Of a stretch of DNA of 64,000 bases, positions 9,010 to 17,865 are shown one piece after another (the stretch's first letter is position 1; every line of letters begins with the position of its first letter). Location: assembly GCA_902781505.1 (NCBI GenBank), contig CACZJL010000004.1:58742-122741 (forward strand), in the 5' to 3' direction. A program made the translations under genes and the position numbers. A model generated the notes under the pieces. The model was not told where the DNA came from. It saw only the letters and a program-made list of their open reading frames with translations, and searched no databases. The stretch is from an uncultured Lachnospiraceae bacterium (GTDB lineage Bacteria; Bacillota; Clostridia; Lachnospirales; Lachnospiraceae).

Positions 9010-10218
9010 ATGAAAAAGCTTTTAATTGGTGTTACGGTAATGGCTATGAGCACTGCAGTGATTATCGGTCTGGCAGGTCGAAGATTTAATAACAACTTTA
9101 AAACAGAAGTTTATGCGGATACCAGTTTCAGTGCAAAGCAGATTCAGGAACAGAATGCAGAGGAACATAAAGCTCTGACAATTCAGTCAAAATTAAAGGA
9201 GCAGGCACAGGCGGCGCAGGAAGCTGATATCTCCGAATATGAAACCGGAGTAAATCCTGTAAAGCCGGTGATGAAGCATGAAATCTCCATGTTTGGTGAC
9301 AGCCTGATTCAGGGAGTCGGAGCTGATGGCGAGGATGTGCCGGATGATGCGGTCCCAGGAGGGAAATTAAGCATCGCAGGATATCTTCAGATGATGACCG
9401 GAACCTATGTTAATAACTTCGGTGCGGGCGGAGAGACATCGTATGATATTGCTGTCAGAGCCGGTGGAAACAAAATCAGTGTGGACAGAGATTTGTATCT
9501 GACCACTGACAGCTTTCTGATGACATTTGTCGATGACGAAAATGGAGACCTCTTCACCGGTACGGACTTCAGTGGTCTTGGTGCCGAGGAGGACGTAACG
9601 GATGGAACTGCTTATATCAACGGCTATGCAGTCGATATTCAGACAACCGATATTACAGGACTGGTAGAAATAAGACTCTCCGATGCCGAAATTAACGGAG
9701 GGGTTGAAAAGCTCTATGTTCCTGCCGGTACAAACATTGATTCCAAGGCGTATTATGAGCATCAGGGTGATGTGATTGTCATCGAGATGGGAAGTAACGG
9801 CGGCTGGGATTCCGATTACGAGACTTTAATCAGCCAGATTAATTCAATCCTGGAAAATGGTAATTATGCAGGATTCCTGATTTTAGGTGATACAGACGAT
9901 CCGGGACTTTCCATAGGTGATTTGAATCAGGGCAATCGCGATGACAATGGAGACTACATAGGAGATAACAATACTAAGTGGGAAGAGGCTTTACAGGAGG
10001 AGTATGGTGATCATTTCTTCAATCTTCGTACCTATCTTTTAAACAATGGTCTTTCTGATAACAATCTTGTACCGACGGATGAAGACCTGGCAGATGTAAT
10101 TATTGGTAATGTGCCGACAGTTCTTCGCAATGACTGGACACATTTAAATGCATATGGTTACTATTCAGAGGCGATTGGAGTGTATGCAAAAGGACGTGAA
10201 CTTACACTCTGGAAATAA
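9010..10218 (+). CDS. Secreted or membrane-anchored SGNH/GDSL-type hydrolase
   Basis: The 402-residue protein begins with a hydrophobic segment (MKKLLIGVTVMAMSTAVIIGLAG) that is a membrane anchor or signal sequence. The SGNH fold starts near residue 95. Block I is FGDSLIQG with the nucleophilic serine; block V is DWTHLNAYGY with the Asp-His pair. The usual GxND block is replaced by EMGSNGGWD. Substrate is unknown; acetyl groups on cell-wall or capsular sugars are a common target. Start ATG 9010 follows GGGAGAGG; an earlier in-frame ATG at 8983 has no ribosome site. Around residues 155-235 is an insert not typical of small SGNH enzymes. A terminator follows and the two-component genes come next. 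Confidence 0.8.
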   Translation: MKKLLIGVTVMAMSTAVIIGLAGRRFNNNFKTEVYADTSFSAKQIQEQNAEEHKALTIQSKLKEQAQAAQEADISEYETGVNPVKPVMKHEISMFGDSLIQGVGADGEDVPDDAVPGGKLSIAGYLQMMTGTYVNNFGAGGETSYDIAVRAGGNKISVDRDLYLTTDSFLMTFVDDENGDLFTGTDFSGLGAEEDVTDGTAYINGYAVDIQTTDITGLVEIRLSDAEINGGVEKLYVPAGTNIDSKAYYEHQGDVIVIEMGSNGGWDSDYETLISQINSILENGNYAGFLILGDTDDPGLSIGDLNQGNRDDNGDYIGDNNTKWEEALQEEYGDHFFNLRTYLLNNGLSDNNLVPTDEDLADVIIGNVPTVLRNDWTHLNAYGYYSEAIGVYAKGRELTLWK

Positions 10219-10222
10219 ACGC

Positions 10223-10263
10223 AAAAAAGGCAACGAAACCTTGGAAGTTTCGTTGCCTTTTTT
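10223..10263 (+). terminator. Rho-independent terminator after the SGNH gene
   Basis: GGCAACGAAAC (10229-10239) pairs with GTTTCGTTGCC (10247-10257), with an A-run before and TTTTTT after. The flanking A/T runs would let it work in both directions. Confidence 0.93.
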
Positions 10264-10270
10264 ATATAAT
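10241..10270 (+). promoter_or_regulatory. Promoter for the histidine kinase operon, nested in the terminator
   Basis: TTGGAA (10241-10246), an 18-base spacer and a perfect TATAAT (10265-10270). The -35 lies in the loop of the preceding terminator and the -10 just beyond its T-run. Confidence 0.5.
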
Positions 10271-10293
10271 GATAAGGATTTGGAGGAAGTTTT

Positions 10294-11820
10294 ATGAAAA
10301 AGAGAATTTACTTTGAATTCATCGCACTGGTAATCATGGGCTTTATCATTGCCGGATTAACAGGTGCAACGACCTATAAAATTGCTAAGGACCATGGGTT
10401 CCTTGTGATGCAGGATGAGAATCTTGAGCTTGCAATCAGTAATACGAGATGTGATGTTATGGAAATAAAAGAGCAGGCAGACACGAAACTGAATGACAGA
10501 AAGTCTGAGATTGAAGCAGAAATCTCGGATAACTGGGTGGACGTTGCAATTTCTGAAGGGTACCTGCTCACTGCACCGAGCCAGTATTCAGAAAAACAGG
10601 CGTATGATAAATTTATTAATAAATATCTGGCTGCAAGAATGAACAATTGGTATAACACAGCATTTGCCGGGAACGAGAAGGCAGAGGCGTACGAGATTTA
10701 TGTCATGGACTCCTCAAGAAACCTGCTGTGGCAGCAGAACAGCCGCTGGGACAATGACGCGGATAAAGCGAAAAGAGAGCTGACTCCGGTAATTAATAAC
10801 TCATACGAGCAGGGTTATAAAGATGGCGAGTACACGTACTTTTATACAATGACCATCGGTTCTTCAAGATATAATGTTGTCATGATAAAGAGCATTACGC
10901 CGGAAATGACAAGAAGCTATTCCAAGACCGTTGTCTGGTCACTGATTCTTTCCTTTATTGTCTTTTTGATTGTGGTTTCAATCGGAATTTATGGAAAGAT
11001 TCGCTACATTCAGGACATTGCTTATTCCGCAAGGAGAATTTCGGACGGAGAGGTAGATGTGATGATTCAAAGGAAGGGTAACGATGAGCTGACGGCCGTT
11101 GCGGTGAACTTAAATGAGATGAATCATACTCTCAATGCATCAATTGAAAAAGAACGTCAGAATGCAAAGGATACAAGGACGTTGATGACGAATCTGTCCC
11201 ATGACTTAAAGACGCCGCTTACGCTTATGTCAGGGTATCTTGATGTTGCGCAGAGTACGGATTCAGAGGAAGAGAGAAAGGTCTATATTGAGAAGGCTGC
11301 CGAATATACAGGGCGGTTGCAGACTATGATTCACAATATGCTTGAGGCCTTTAAAAACCAGGTGGATATCGAAAAATTCAGTGTGATGAATCTTTCGCTC
11401 TTTCTTGAGCAGATGATTTACGAATACGAGGATGACGAAAAGAAATTTGACCTTGAAGCGGACAAAAACATCGAATTTTCCTACGATGCAAAGTCAATGC
11501 AGACCCTTGTTTACAATCTTCTCGACAATGCGCTGAAGTACCGAAAGGGAGAGAAGCCCGTAAAGGTTTCTTTAAAAGAGTCAGATGAAGAAATCTGTCT
11601 GGACGTAAGTAATGAGTCAGAACCGCTTGAGAACGATGCAATCGAGCATCTGTTTGATGAGTTCTATCGTTCTGACAAGTCAAGAAATTCAAAGACCGAA
11701 GGAAACGGACTCGGTCTGTTTATTGTAAAGAATATCGTGAAGAATCATAAGGGAACGGTAAATGCTGATTTTTCGGAAGGTATTTTTACCGTACATGTAA
11801 GATTCCCGAAGGAGCATTAA
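10294..11820 (+). CDS. Membrane sensor histidine kinase
   Basis: Transmembrane helix 1 is at about residues 7-27, an extracytoplasmic region of roughly 180 residues follows, then helix 2 (about 210-234), a HAMP linker, and the kinase core. The phosphorylated histidine is H303 in LSHDLKTPLTL. The ATP-binding domain shows NLLDNALKYR (N box) and GNGLGLFIVKNI (G box). The sensor region resembles no ligand-binding domain I know. The gene starts after GGAGG and ends two bases before the response regulator. Kinase-before-regulator is the less common order. The signal is unknown; the adjacent SGNH gene hints at an envelope signal. Confidence 0.92.
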   Translation: MKKRIYFEFIALVIMGFIIAGLTGATTYKIAKDHGFLVMQDENLELAISNTRCDVMEIKEQADTKLNDRKSEIEAEISDNWVDVAISEGYLLTAPSQYSEKQAYDKFINKYLAARMNNWYNTAFAGNEKAEAYEIYVMDSSRNLLWQQNSRWDNDADKAKRELTPVINNSYEQGYKDGEYTYFYTMTIGSSRYNVVMIKSITPEMTRSYSKTVVWSLILSFIVFLIVVSIGIYGKIRYIQDIAYSARRISDGEVDVMIQRKGNDELTAVAVNLNEMNHTLNASIEKERQNAKDTRTLMTNLSHDLKTPLTLMSGYLDVAQSTDSEEERKVYIEKAAEYTGRLQTMIHNMLEAFKNQVDIEKFSVMNLSLFLEQMIYEYEDDEKKFDLEADKNIEFSYDAKSMQTLVYNLLDNALKYRKGEKPVKVSLKESDEEICLDVSNESEPLENDAIEHLFDEFYRSDKSRNSKTEGNGLGLFIVKNIVKNHKGTVNADFSEGIFTVHVRFPKEH

Positions 11821-11821
11821 A

Positions 11822-12505
11822 ATGGCAACAATTCTGATTGTGGACGATGAGATTGATATGTGCAATCTGATTGAGATTTATCTGAAAAACGAAGACTATA
11901 AGTGCCTTAAGGCAACCAACGGGCAGCAGGCACTCGAAATCTTAAAGAATCACAATGTGGATCTGATTCTTTGCGATGTTATGATGCCTGAAATGGACGG
12001 TCTTACCTTTGTCACAAAGGTGAGAGAAACGCTGAACACGCCAATCATTATGGTATCTGCCAAAGACCAGGATATGGATAAGGTTTTAGGACTGACAGCC
12101 GGCGCGGATGACTATATCTCAAAGCCTTTTAATGTCGTGGAGCTGATTGCAAGGGTTAAGGCGCAGATTCGCAGAAATTCAAAATATAATGATAACGCCG
12201 TGAAAAATGTATATCATTTTCAAGACCTCACGCTTGATATCGACAAGCGAAAGGTATACAGAAATGCAGAAGAAATCATATTGACAGCCAAGGAGTTTGA
12301 TATCTTGCGCGTGTTATGGCAGCACAAGGGAATGGTAATGAGCGCAGAGCAGATCTACACTGCAGTCTGGGGTGAGGAAGATTATGATCCGGATAATACC
12401 GTCATGGTTCATATCAGAAACTTAAGAAAGAAAATTGAGAGTGATACCAGAAACCCTGAATATGTAGTAACGGTCTGGGGTGTCGGTTACAAATTCGGCA
12501 AATAG
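11822..12505 (+). CDS. OmpR-family response regulator
   Basis: The receiver domain (about residues 1-115) has acidic residues D8, D9 and E10 in VDDE, the phosphoacceptor D52 in LCDVMMPEMDG and the conserved lysine in SAKD. The C-terminal winged-helix DNA-binding domain (about 130-225) ends in VTVWGVGYKF. The protein has 227 residues, the normal length. Translation is probably coupled to the kinase gene, which stops one base upstream. Candidate targets are the SGNH promoter region at 8896-8982 and its own promoter; this rests on proximity and on the repeat pattern only. Confidence 0.94.
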   Translation: MATILIVDDEIDMCNLIEIYLKNEDYKCLKATNGQQALEILKNHNVDLILCDVMMPEMDGLTFVTKVRETLNTPIIMVSAKDQDMDKVLGLTAGADDYISKPFNVVELIARVKAQIRRNSKYNDNAVKNVYHFQDLTLDIDKRKVYRNAEEIILTAKEFDILRVLWQHKGMVMSAEQIYTAVWGEEDYDPDNTVMVHIRNLRKKIESDTRNPEYVVTVWGVGYKFGK

Positions 12506-12533
12506 TCCAATTTCGTTAATAAATAAACTATCG

Positions 12534-12562
12534 TTGTAAAATCTGCACACAAGCTGTAAAAT
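12534..12562 (+). promoter_or_regulatory. Candidate promoter upstream of rnfC
   Basis: TTGTAA (12534-12539), a 17-base spacer and TAAAAT (12557-12562). Transcription would start near 12569, about 15 bases before a terminator hairpin and about 147 bases before rnfC. Confidence 0.5.
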
Positions 12563-12583
12563 TCATATATGTGCAATCGTAAG

Positions 12584-12623
12584 AGAGCCTGTGCACTTAA
12601 GAAGTGTATATTGGCTCTTTTTG
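12584..12623 (+). terminator. Terminator or attenuator between the response regulator and rnfC
   Basis: AGAGCC (12584-12589) pairs with GGCTCT (12613-12618). An inner stem pairs GCACTT with AAGTGT. TTTTTG follows. It ends two-component transcripts but also lies inside any leader made from the promoter at 12534. Confidence 0.75.
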
Positions 12624-12715
12624 TGTGTAAAACAGGCAGATTAAAATAGTGGTGCAGACCTCTTTATTTTTGTGTCCATTACACCTGCGATTAGAAGTAA
12701 AAGGAGAAACGAATT

Positions 12716-14035
12716 ATGCGTAAGTTCACGTTTAAGGGCGGAATTCACCCTTTTGACGGCAAAGACCTTTCTAAGGACTTTGAAACAAAGACGCTTGAAC
12801 CTGATAAGCTAATGGTTTACCCATTATCTCAGCATATCGGTGCACCGGCTAAACCAGTTGTTGCAGTTGGTGATCAGGTTCTTGCAGGACAGCTTATTGC
12901 TGAAGCTGGCGGTTTTATTTCCGCTAACATCCACGCATCTGTATCCGGTACGGTTAAGGCAATTGAAGCCAGAACACTTGCTACCGGTGGCAAATGCAAT
13001 TCCATCATTATTGAAAATGATGAGCAGTACACATCTGTAGAGTTTGATGCAAAGGACCCGGCTACCCTCTCAAAGGAAGAAATTATCGAGAGAGTAAAGG
13101 CAGCAGGTGTTGTAGGCATGGGTGGTGCAGGCTTCCCTACCAATGTCAAGCTTTCCCCAAAGGATCCATCAAAGATTGATACAATCATTGTAAATGGTGC
13201 AGAGTGTGAGCCATATCTGACTTCTGATTACAGAAGATTATTAGAGGATGGGGAAGAGGTTGTTAAGGGCTTAAAGATTATTCTTTCTCTGTTTGACGGA
13301 GCAAAGGGCTATATCGGTATTGAAGATAACAAGCCTGAAGCCATTAAGCATATGCAGGAATTAACTGCAGGAGAAGACAGAATTGAAGTCTGTCCGCTCA
13401 AGACGAAGTACCCTCAGGGTGGTGAGCGTTCCATGATCAATGCCATCACAGGCAGAACTCTGAATTCTTCCATGCTTCCTGCTGATGTAGGTGCTATTGT
13501 GGATAACGTTGATACGGTTTACGCTGTATACAAAGCTGTAGCCGAAGGACGTCCTTTGACAGAGCGTATTGTTACAATTACAGGTGATGGTGTAAACAAT
13601 CCTGGTAACTACCGCGTAAAGCTCGGAACTTCCTTTAAGAAGTTAATCGAGGTTTCCGGCGGAATCAAGGGTGAACCTGAAAAGTATATCTCCGGTGGTC
13701 CTATGATGGGATTTGCCATGTACTCCATCGACGTTCCTATTGTAAAGGGATCTTCTTCCCTTCTTGTATTTGATCATGATGATGTAGCTGATGAAGAGAC
13801 AACAGCATGTATCAATTGTGGAAGATGTGTAAATGGATGTCCTTCAAGACTGCTTCCTCAGACTCTTGCGAACCTAGCTGAGAGAGGGGATAAGGAAGGC
13901 TTTGCCAAGATGCACGGTTTAGAGTGCGTTGAGTGCGGAAGCTGTTCTTATGTATGTCCTGCGAAGAGACAGCTGACACAGTCTATTAAATCACTGCGCC
14001 GTCAGATTTTAGCGGATCGCAGAAATAAGAAGTGA
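12716..14035 (+). CDS. rnfC: Rnf complex subunit C (NADH-interacting)
   Basis: RnfC is the peripheral subunit of the ferredoxin:NAD+ oxidoreductase that pumps Na+ or H+. The 439-residue protein has the N-terminal RnfC barrel, the nucleotide-binding motif GMGGAGFPTNVKL followed by VNGAECEPYL, a SLBB-like part, and two C-terminal [4Fe-4S] motifs (CINCGRCVNGCP and CVECGSCSYVCP). Start ATG follows AAAGGAGAAA. It is the first gene of a six-gene rnf run. The short clostridial form is seen, without the long repetitive tail of gamma-proteobacterial RnfC. Confidence 0.97.
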   Translation: MRKFTFKGGIHPFDGKDLSKDFETKTLEPDKLMVYPLSQHIGAPAKPVVAVGDQVLAGQLIAEAGGFISANIHASVSGTVKAIEARTLATGGKCNSIIIENDEQYTSVEFDAKDPATLSKEEIIERVKAAGVVGMGGAGFPTNVKLSPKDPSKIDTIIVNGAECEPYLTSDYRRLLEDGEEVVKGLKIILSLFDGAKGYIGIEDNKPEAIKHMQELTAGEDRIEVCPLKTKYPQGGERSMINAITGRTLNSSMLPADVGAIVDNVDTVYAVYKAVAEGRPLTERIVTITGDGVNNPGNYRVKLGTSFKKLIEVSGGIKGEPEKYISGGPMMGFAMYSIDVPIVKGSSSLLVFDHDDVADEETTACINCGRCVNGCPSRLLPQTLANLAERGDKEGFAKMHGLECVECGSCSYVCPAKRQLTQSIKSLRRQILADRRNKK

Positions 14036-14052
14036 AAGGAAGGTCGTATTAA

Positions 14053-15012
14053 ATGAGTGAGAAATTCCACGTATCAGCGAATCCTCATGTAAGAAGTAAG
14101 GTTACGACAGCTTCCATCATGAGAGATGTACTGATTGCATTACTCCCTGCCGCAGCGTTCGGAGTATACAATTTTGGCGTTCCTGCATTAATCCGCATTA
14201 TTGTCGGAATTGTCTGCAGTGTCGCTTTTGAAGGCTTATATGAGTACTTCATGCACAAGAAACTTACAATCAGGGATTGTTCTGCAGCAGTAACAGGTCT
14301 GTTAATTGCTTTAAACATCCCGAGCACATTACCAATCTTCATGGAGATTGTCGGATGTGCATTTGCCATTATCATCGTTAAGCAGTTATTCGGCGGCCTT
14401 GGTCAGAACTTCATGAACCCGGCACTCGCTGCACGTTGCTTTATGTTAATCGGCTACACACAGGCAATGACAACATTTGCCTTTGATGGCGTAACCGGAC
14501 CAACTCCACTTGCCATCATCAAGCCAGGCTCTGATTATGCAGGCCAGGGCGTTGATCTTCTCAATATGTTCATCGGAAGAACCGGTGGTGTAATCGGTGA
14601 AACAAGTGTAATCTGCCTCCTGATTGGTGCGGCTTACCTGCTTGTTCGCAAGGTAATCTCCATTAAGATTCCTGCAGCATATATCGGTACTTTTGCAATC
14701 CTGATCTTCCTGTTCGCTCCGGGACATCATTTTGATGGAATGTTCTTAGCACAGCAGATCTGCGGTGGAGGTCTGATGCTCGGTGCTTTCTTCATGGCAA
14801 CTGACTATGTAACAAGCCCGAATTCCCCAATGGGTCAGGTAGTATTTGGTATCATTCTTGGTATCTTAACATTCCTGTTCCGTATGTACGGAAGCAATGC
14901 TGAAGGTGTTTCTTATGCAATCATCTTCACAAACCTTTTAGTACCTCTGATTGAGCGTCTTACGGTTCCAAAGCCATTTGGTTACCGCAAACCGGTAAAG
15001 GAGGCTAAATAA
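14053..15012 (+). CDS. rnfD: Rnf complex subunit D (flavin-carrying membrane subunit)
   Basis: The 319-residue integral membrane protein has about ten helices and belongs to the NqrB/RnfD family. The covalent FMN site should be the threonine of GVTGPTPLA, which corresponds to the SGAT motif of relatives with some substitutions. GGLGQNFMNPALAARCF is strongly conserved in the family. RnfD passes electrons across the membrane and is probably part of the ion path. The start follows AAGGAAGG. It overlaps rnfG by one base (TAATG). Confidence 0.97.
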   Translation: MSEKFHVSANPHVRSKVTTASIMRDVLIALLPAAAFGVYNFGVPALIRIIVGIVCSVAFEGLYEYFMHKKLTIRDCSAAVTGLLIALNIPSTLPIFMEIVGCAFAIIIVKQLFGGLGQNFMNPALAARCFMLIGYTQAMTTFAFDGVTGPTPLAIIKPGSDYAGQGVDLLNMFIGRTGGVIGETSVICLLIGAAYLLVRKVISIKIPAAYIGTFAILIFLFAPGHHFDGMFLAQQICGGGLMLGAFFMATDYVTSPNSPMGQVVFGIILGILTFLFRMYGSNAEGVSYAIIFTNLLVPLIERLTVPKPFGYRKPVKEAK

Positions 15013-15680
15013 TGAAGAACAAAATCGTCAATGATACAATTCGCCTGTTTATCATTACCTTGGTTGCAGGTATTATCCTTGGTATCGTATATAACCTTAC
15101 CAAGGCTCCAATTGCCACACAGGAAGAACTCAGCAAGCAGAACGCTTACAAGATGGTTCTTTCCGCAGCTGACAAGTTCGAAGAACTTGCAGATGAGAAG
15201 TATTCAGATGCCAATATTACAGCTACCCTTTCCGATGCTTTAAAGTCTTCGGAAGATGCATTGGAAAAGGATGATATTGCCGGTGTAGTTGTTGGTACAT
15301 CTAATGGTGCATATGCCGGCCTCGTTGTGACAGTTATTGCACACGATGGTTACGGCGGTGACATCAAGTATGCTGTAGGTATTGATAAGGACGGCATCCT
15401 TCAGGGTATTTCCTTCCTTGCAATTTCTGAGACAGCTGGTCTTGGTATGAGAGCAAAGCAGGATCCTTCTTTTGCTGCTCAGTTCACCGGTGTTTCAGTT
15501 GACCGCTATGTTCTTGTGAAGGACGGCAGTGGTTCAAATTCTGATTCAACCATTGATGCAATCAGTGGGTCTACAGTAACAAGTAAGGCAGTTCTCCGCG
15601 GTGTTAATGCTGCGAAGGTTGCTGTAAAAGAAATTAAGGCAGCTAAGGCTGTTACTAAGGGAGGTGTTACGGTTGAGTAA
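15012..15680 (+). CDS. rnfG: Rnf complex subunit G (covalent FMN subunit)
   Basis: One N-terminal transmembrane helix (about residues 9-28) anchors an extracytoplasmic FMN-binding domain. The flavin attachment motif reads DAISGSTVTSKA near residues 180-190, with FMN expected on the second threonine of SGSTVT through a phosphoester bond. This modification needs an ApbE flavin transferase, which is not in the window. Length is 222 residues. The gene is coupled by overlap to rnfD in front and rnfE behind. Confidence 0.96.
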   Translation: MKNKIVNDTIRLFIITLVAGIILGIVYNLTKAPIATQEELSKQNAYKMVLSAADKFEELADEKYSDANITATLSDALKSSEDALEKDDIAGVVVGTSNGAYAGLVVTVIAHDGYGGDIKYAVGIDKDGILQGISFLAISETAGLGMRAKQDPSFAAQFTGVSVDRYVLVKDGSGSNSDSTIDAISGSTVTSKAVLRGVNAAKVAVKEIKAAKAVTKGGVTVE

Positions 15681-16338
15681 AGCTTCTGAGAGAATTTATA
15701 ATGGTATTATCAAAGAGAATCCGACACTTGTCCTGACTTTAGGTATGTGTCCGACACTTGCCGTAACTACTTCGGCAATCAACGGAATCGGAATGGGACT
15801 TTCTTCCCTCGTCGTTCTTGCATTAAGTAACGCGCTGATTTCCGCACTTCGTAAGTTTATTCCGGATGGCGTAAGAATGCCGGCTTATATCGTAGTCGTT
15901 GCATCTTTAGTAACTGTAGTACAGTTCCTGATGCAGGCATACACACCATCTATTTATGCATCACTTGGTATCTACATTCCTCTGATTGTTGTTAACTGCA
16001 TCATCTTAGGACGTGCAGAAGCCTATGCATCTAAGAATGCCATTTATCCATCCTTCTTTGATGGAATCGGTATGGGACTTGGTTTCACAGCTGCATTAAC
16101 ACTTCTTGGTGCAGTGAGAGAGCTGATTGGTTCCGGTACCATCCTTTCCGATGGTTCTAAGGCACTGGTTCAGATTCCTGAGGCTGTATATTCACCTGCA
16201 AGTATCTTCGTTCTTGCTCCTGGTGCGTTTATCGTTCTTGCGTTCTTTATCGCAATCATGAACCGTATCAAGAGAAAGCATGGAATGAAGCCTGCAGAGG
16301 TTCCAGATTACATCAGTGAAGAAAAGGAGGAGGCATAA
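15673..16338 (+). CDS. rnfE: Rnf complex subunit E
   Basis: The 221-residue membrane protein of the NqrD/RnfE family has about six helices and conserved segments GMCPTLAVTTSAINGIGMG and FFDGIGMGLGFTAAL. RnfA and RnfE are inverted relatives that form the central membrane pair with an iron-sulfur centre between them. Start choice: TTG at 15673 sits eight bases after GGAGG (15660-15664); the in-frame GTG at 15664 overlaps that ribosome site. With TTG the gene overlaps the rnfG end by eight bases, so translation is likely coupled. Confidence 0.95.
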   Translation: MSKASERIYNGIIKENPTLVLTLGMCPTLAVTTSAINGIGMGLSSLVVLALSNALISALRKFIPDGVRMPAYIVVVASLVTVVQFLMQAYTPSIYASLGIYIPLIVVNCIILGRAEAYASKNAIYPSFFDGIGMGLGFTAALTLLGAVRELIGSGTILSDGSKALVQIPEAVYSPASIFVLAPGAFIVLAFFIAIMNRIKRKHGMKPAEVPDYISEEKEEA

Positions 16339-16341
16339 CAA

Positions 16342-16917
16342 ATGGTTAAGTTATTAATTATTGCTATCTCAGCAGCGTTAGTAAATAACGTTGTATTAAG
16401 CCGATTCCTTGGTCTGTGTCCATTCCTTGGTGTAAGTAAGCAGATCAAGACTGCAGCCGGTATGGGTGCTGCGGTTATCGCGGTAGTTACTGTCTCAAGT
16501 GCAATCTGTTCCCTCATCTATGATGCGGTATTAGTTCCGCTTGATCTTGTTTATCTGAATACCATCGTATTCATCCTTGTTATTGCTGCATTAGTACAGT
16601 TCGTAGAAATGGTCTTAAAGAAGAACAGCCCATCTCTTTATGAGGCACTGGGTGTGTACCTTCCTCTGATCACAACAAACTGCTGCGTGCTTGGTACAGC
16701 ATTGACAAATGTTCAGGACAACTACAACTTCATCGAGGCCGTTGTAAACGGTATCGGTACATCTGTAGGTTTCCTGATTGCCATCGTAATCATGGCAGGT
16801 ATCCGTGAAAAGATTGAGTATAACGATATTCCAGAGAGCTTCAAGGGTATGCCAATCGTTCTGTTAACAGCAGGACTGATGTCTATCGCATTCTTCGGCT
16901 TCTCCGGAATTCTGTAA
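16342..16917 (+). CDS. rnfA: Rnf complex subunit A
   Basis: The 191-residue membrane protein of the NqrE/RnfA family has about six helices, with the signatures NNVVLSRFLGLCPFLGVSK and LPLITTNCCVLGTAL. The cysteines in these two stretches are those thought to ligate the intramembrane iron centre together with RnfE. It begins three bases after rnfE and ends nine bases before rnfB. Confidence 0.97.
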   Translation: MVKLLIIAISAALVNNVVLSRFLGLCPFLGVSKQIKTAAGMGAAVIAVVTVSSAICSLIYDAVLVPLDLVYLNTIVFILVIAALVQFVEMVLKKNSPSLYEALGVYLPLITTNCCVLGTALTNVQDNYNFIEAVVNGIGTSVGFLIAIVIMAGIREKIEYNDIPESFKGMPIVLLTAGLMSIAFFGFSGIL

Positions 16918-16926
16918 GGAGATCAC

Positions 16927-17748
16927 ATGACAGAGATTATCATTGCCGCTGTAGTTGTTGGCGGCACAGGCCTCTTACTTGGTCTGTTTTTAAGTGTTAT
17001 GGGCAAGAAATTTGAAGTGCCTGTAGATGAGAAAGAATTAGCAGTAAGAGCAGAGCTTCCTGGTAACAACTGTGGTGGTTGTGGATTTGCCGGATGTGAT
17101 GCCCTTGCTAAGGCCATTGCAAATGGACAGGCTGCCTGTGGACAGTGTCCTGTAGGTGGTGCACCTGTTGCTAAGAAAATTGCTGCAATCATGGGTGAAG
17201 ATGCTGGCGATGTTGCCAAGAAGGTAGCATTTGTGAAGTGTGCCGGTGATTGTGAGAAGGCTCCTGTTAAGTATGAATACACAGGCGTTCAGGATTGTTC
17301 TGTAATGCCATTTATGCCAGACGGTGGTGCCAAGACCTGTACATTCGGATGCATGGGCTTCGGAAGCTGTGTAAAGGTCTGCGAATTTGATGCAATCCAT
17401 ATTGAAAACGGAATTGCAAAGGTTGACCGTGATAAGTGTAAGGCTTGTGGCAAGTGTGTTGCAGCCTGTCCTCGTCACTTAATCGACCTGATTCCATACG
17501 ACAACAAGTACGCCGTATCCTGTGCTTCAAAGGCAAAGGGTAAGGAAGTTATTTCTTCCTGCAAGGTAGGTTGTATTGCATGTCATATGTGCGAAAAGAG
17601 CTGTGAATATGATGCAGTTCATGTTGTTGACGACATCGCTATCATCGATTATGAGAAGTGCGTTAACTGCGGCAAATGTGCTGAGAAGTGCCCAAGAAAG
17701 ATTATTCTTCTTCAGGGCGAGAAGCCAGTTGTAAAGAAGGAAGCGTAA
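16927..17748 (+). CDS. rnfB: Rnf complex subunit B (polyferredoxin)
   Basis: RnfB accepts electrons from reduced ferredoxin. An N-terminal transmembrane helix is followed by a four-cysteine cluster motif CGGCGFAGC...CGQCP, then a stretch of ferredoxin modules, among them CMGFGSCVKVC, CKACGKCVAACP, CIACHMCEKSC and CVNCGKCAEKCP. That gives about five [4Fe-4S] sites in 273 residues, usual for clostridial RnfB. The start follows AAGGAGATC. It is the last rnf gene; a terminator follows at once, but the next two genes continue in the same direction. Confidence 0.97.
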   Translation: MTEIIIAAVVVGGTGLLLGLFLSVMGKKFEVPVDEKELAVRAELPGNNCGGCGFAGCDALAKAIANGQAACGQCPVGGAPVAKKIAAIMGEDAGDVAKKVAFVKCAGDCEKAPVKYEYTGVQDCSVMPFMPDGGAKTCTFGCMGFGSCVKVCEFDAIHIENGIAKVDRDKCKACGKCVAACPRHLIDLIPYDNKYAVSCASKAKGKEVISSCKVGCIACHMCEKSCEYDAVHVVDDIAIIDYEKCVNCGKCAEKCPRKIILLQGEKPVVKKEA

Positions 17749-17759
17749 ATCTCTTTTAA

Positions 17760-17788
17760 GGTGTCACCTTCGGATGGCACCTTTTTTT
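17760..17788 (+). terminator. Rho-independent terminator after rnfB
   Basis: GGTGTCA (17760-17766) pairs with TGGCACC with one wobble; the loop is CCTTCGGA and the tail is TTTTTTT. Confidence 0.9.
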
Positions 17789-17865
17789 AGTTTGGGACGG
17801 GTGTTTGCTGGACCGGGCGTCAAATTTCACTGTGGAGATCAGTGACTGAAGTGAGGAATTGCAAC

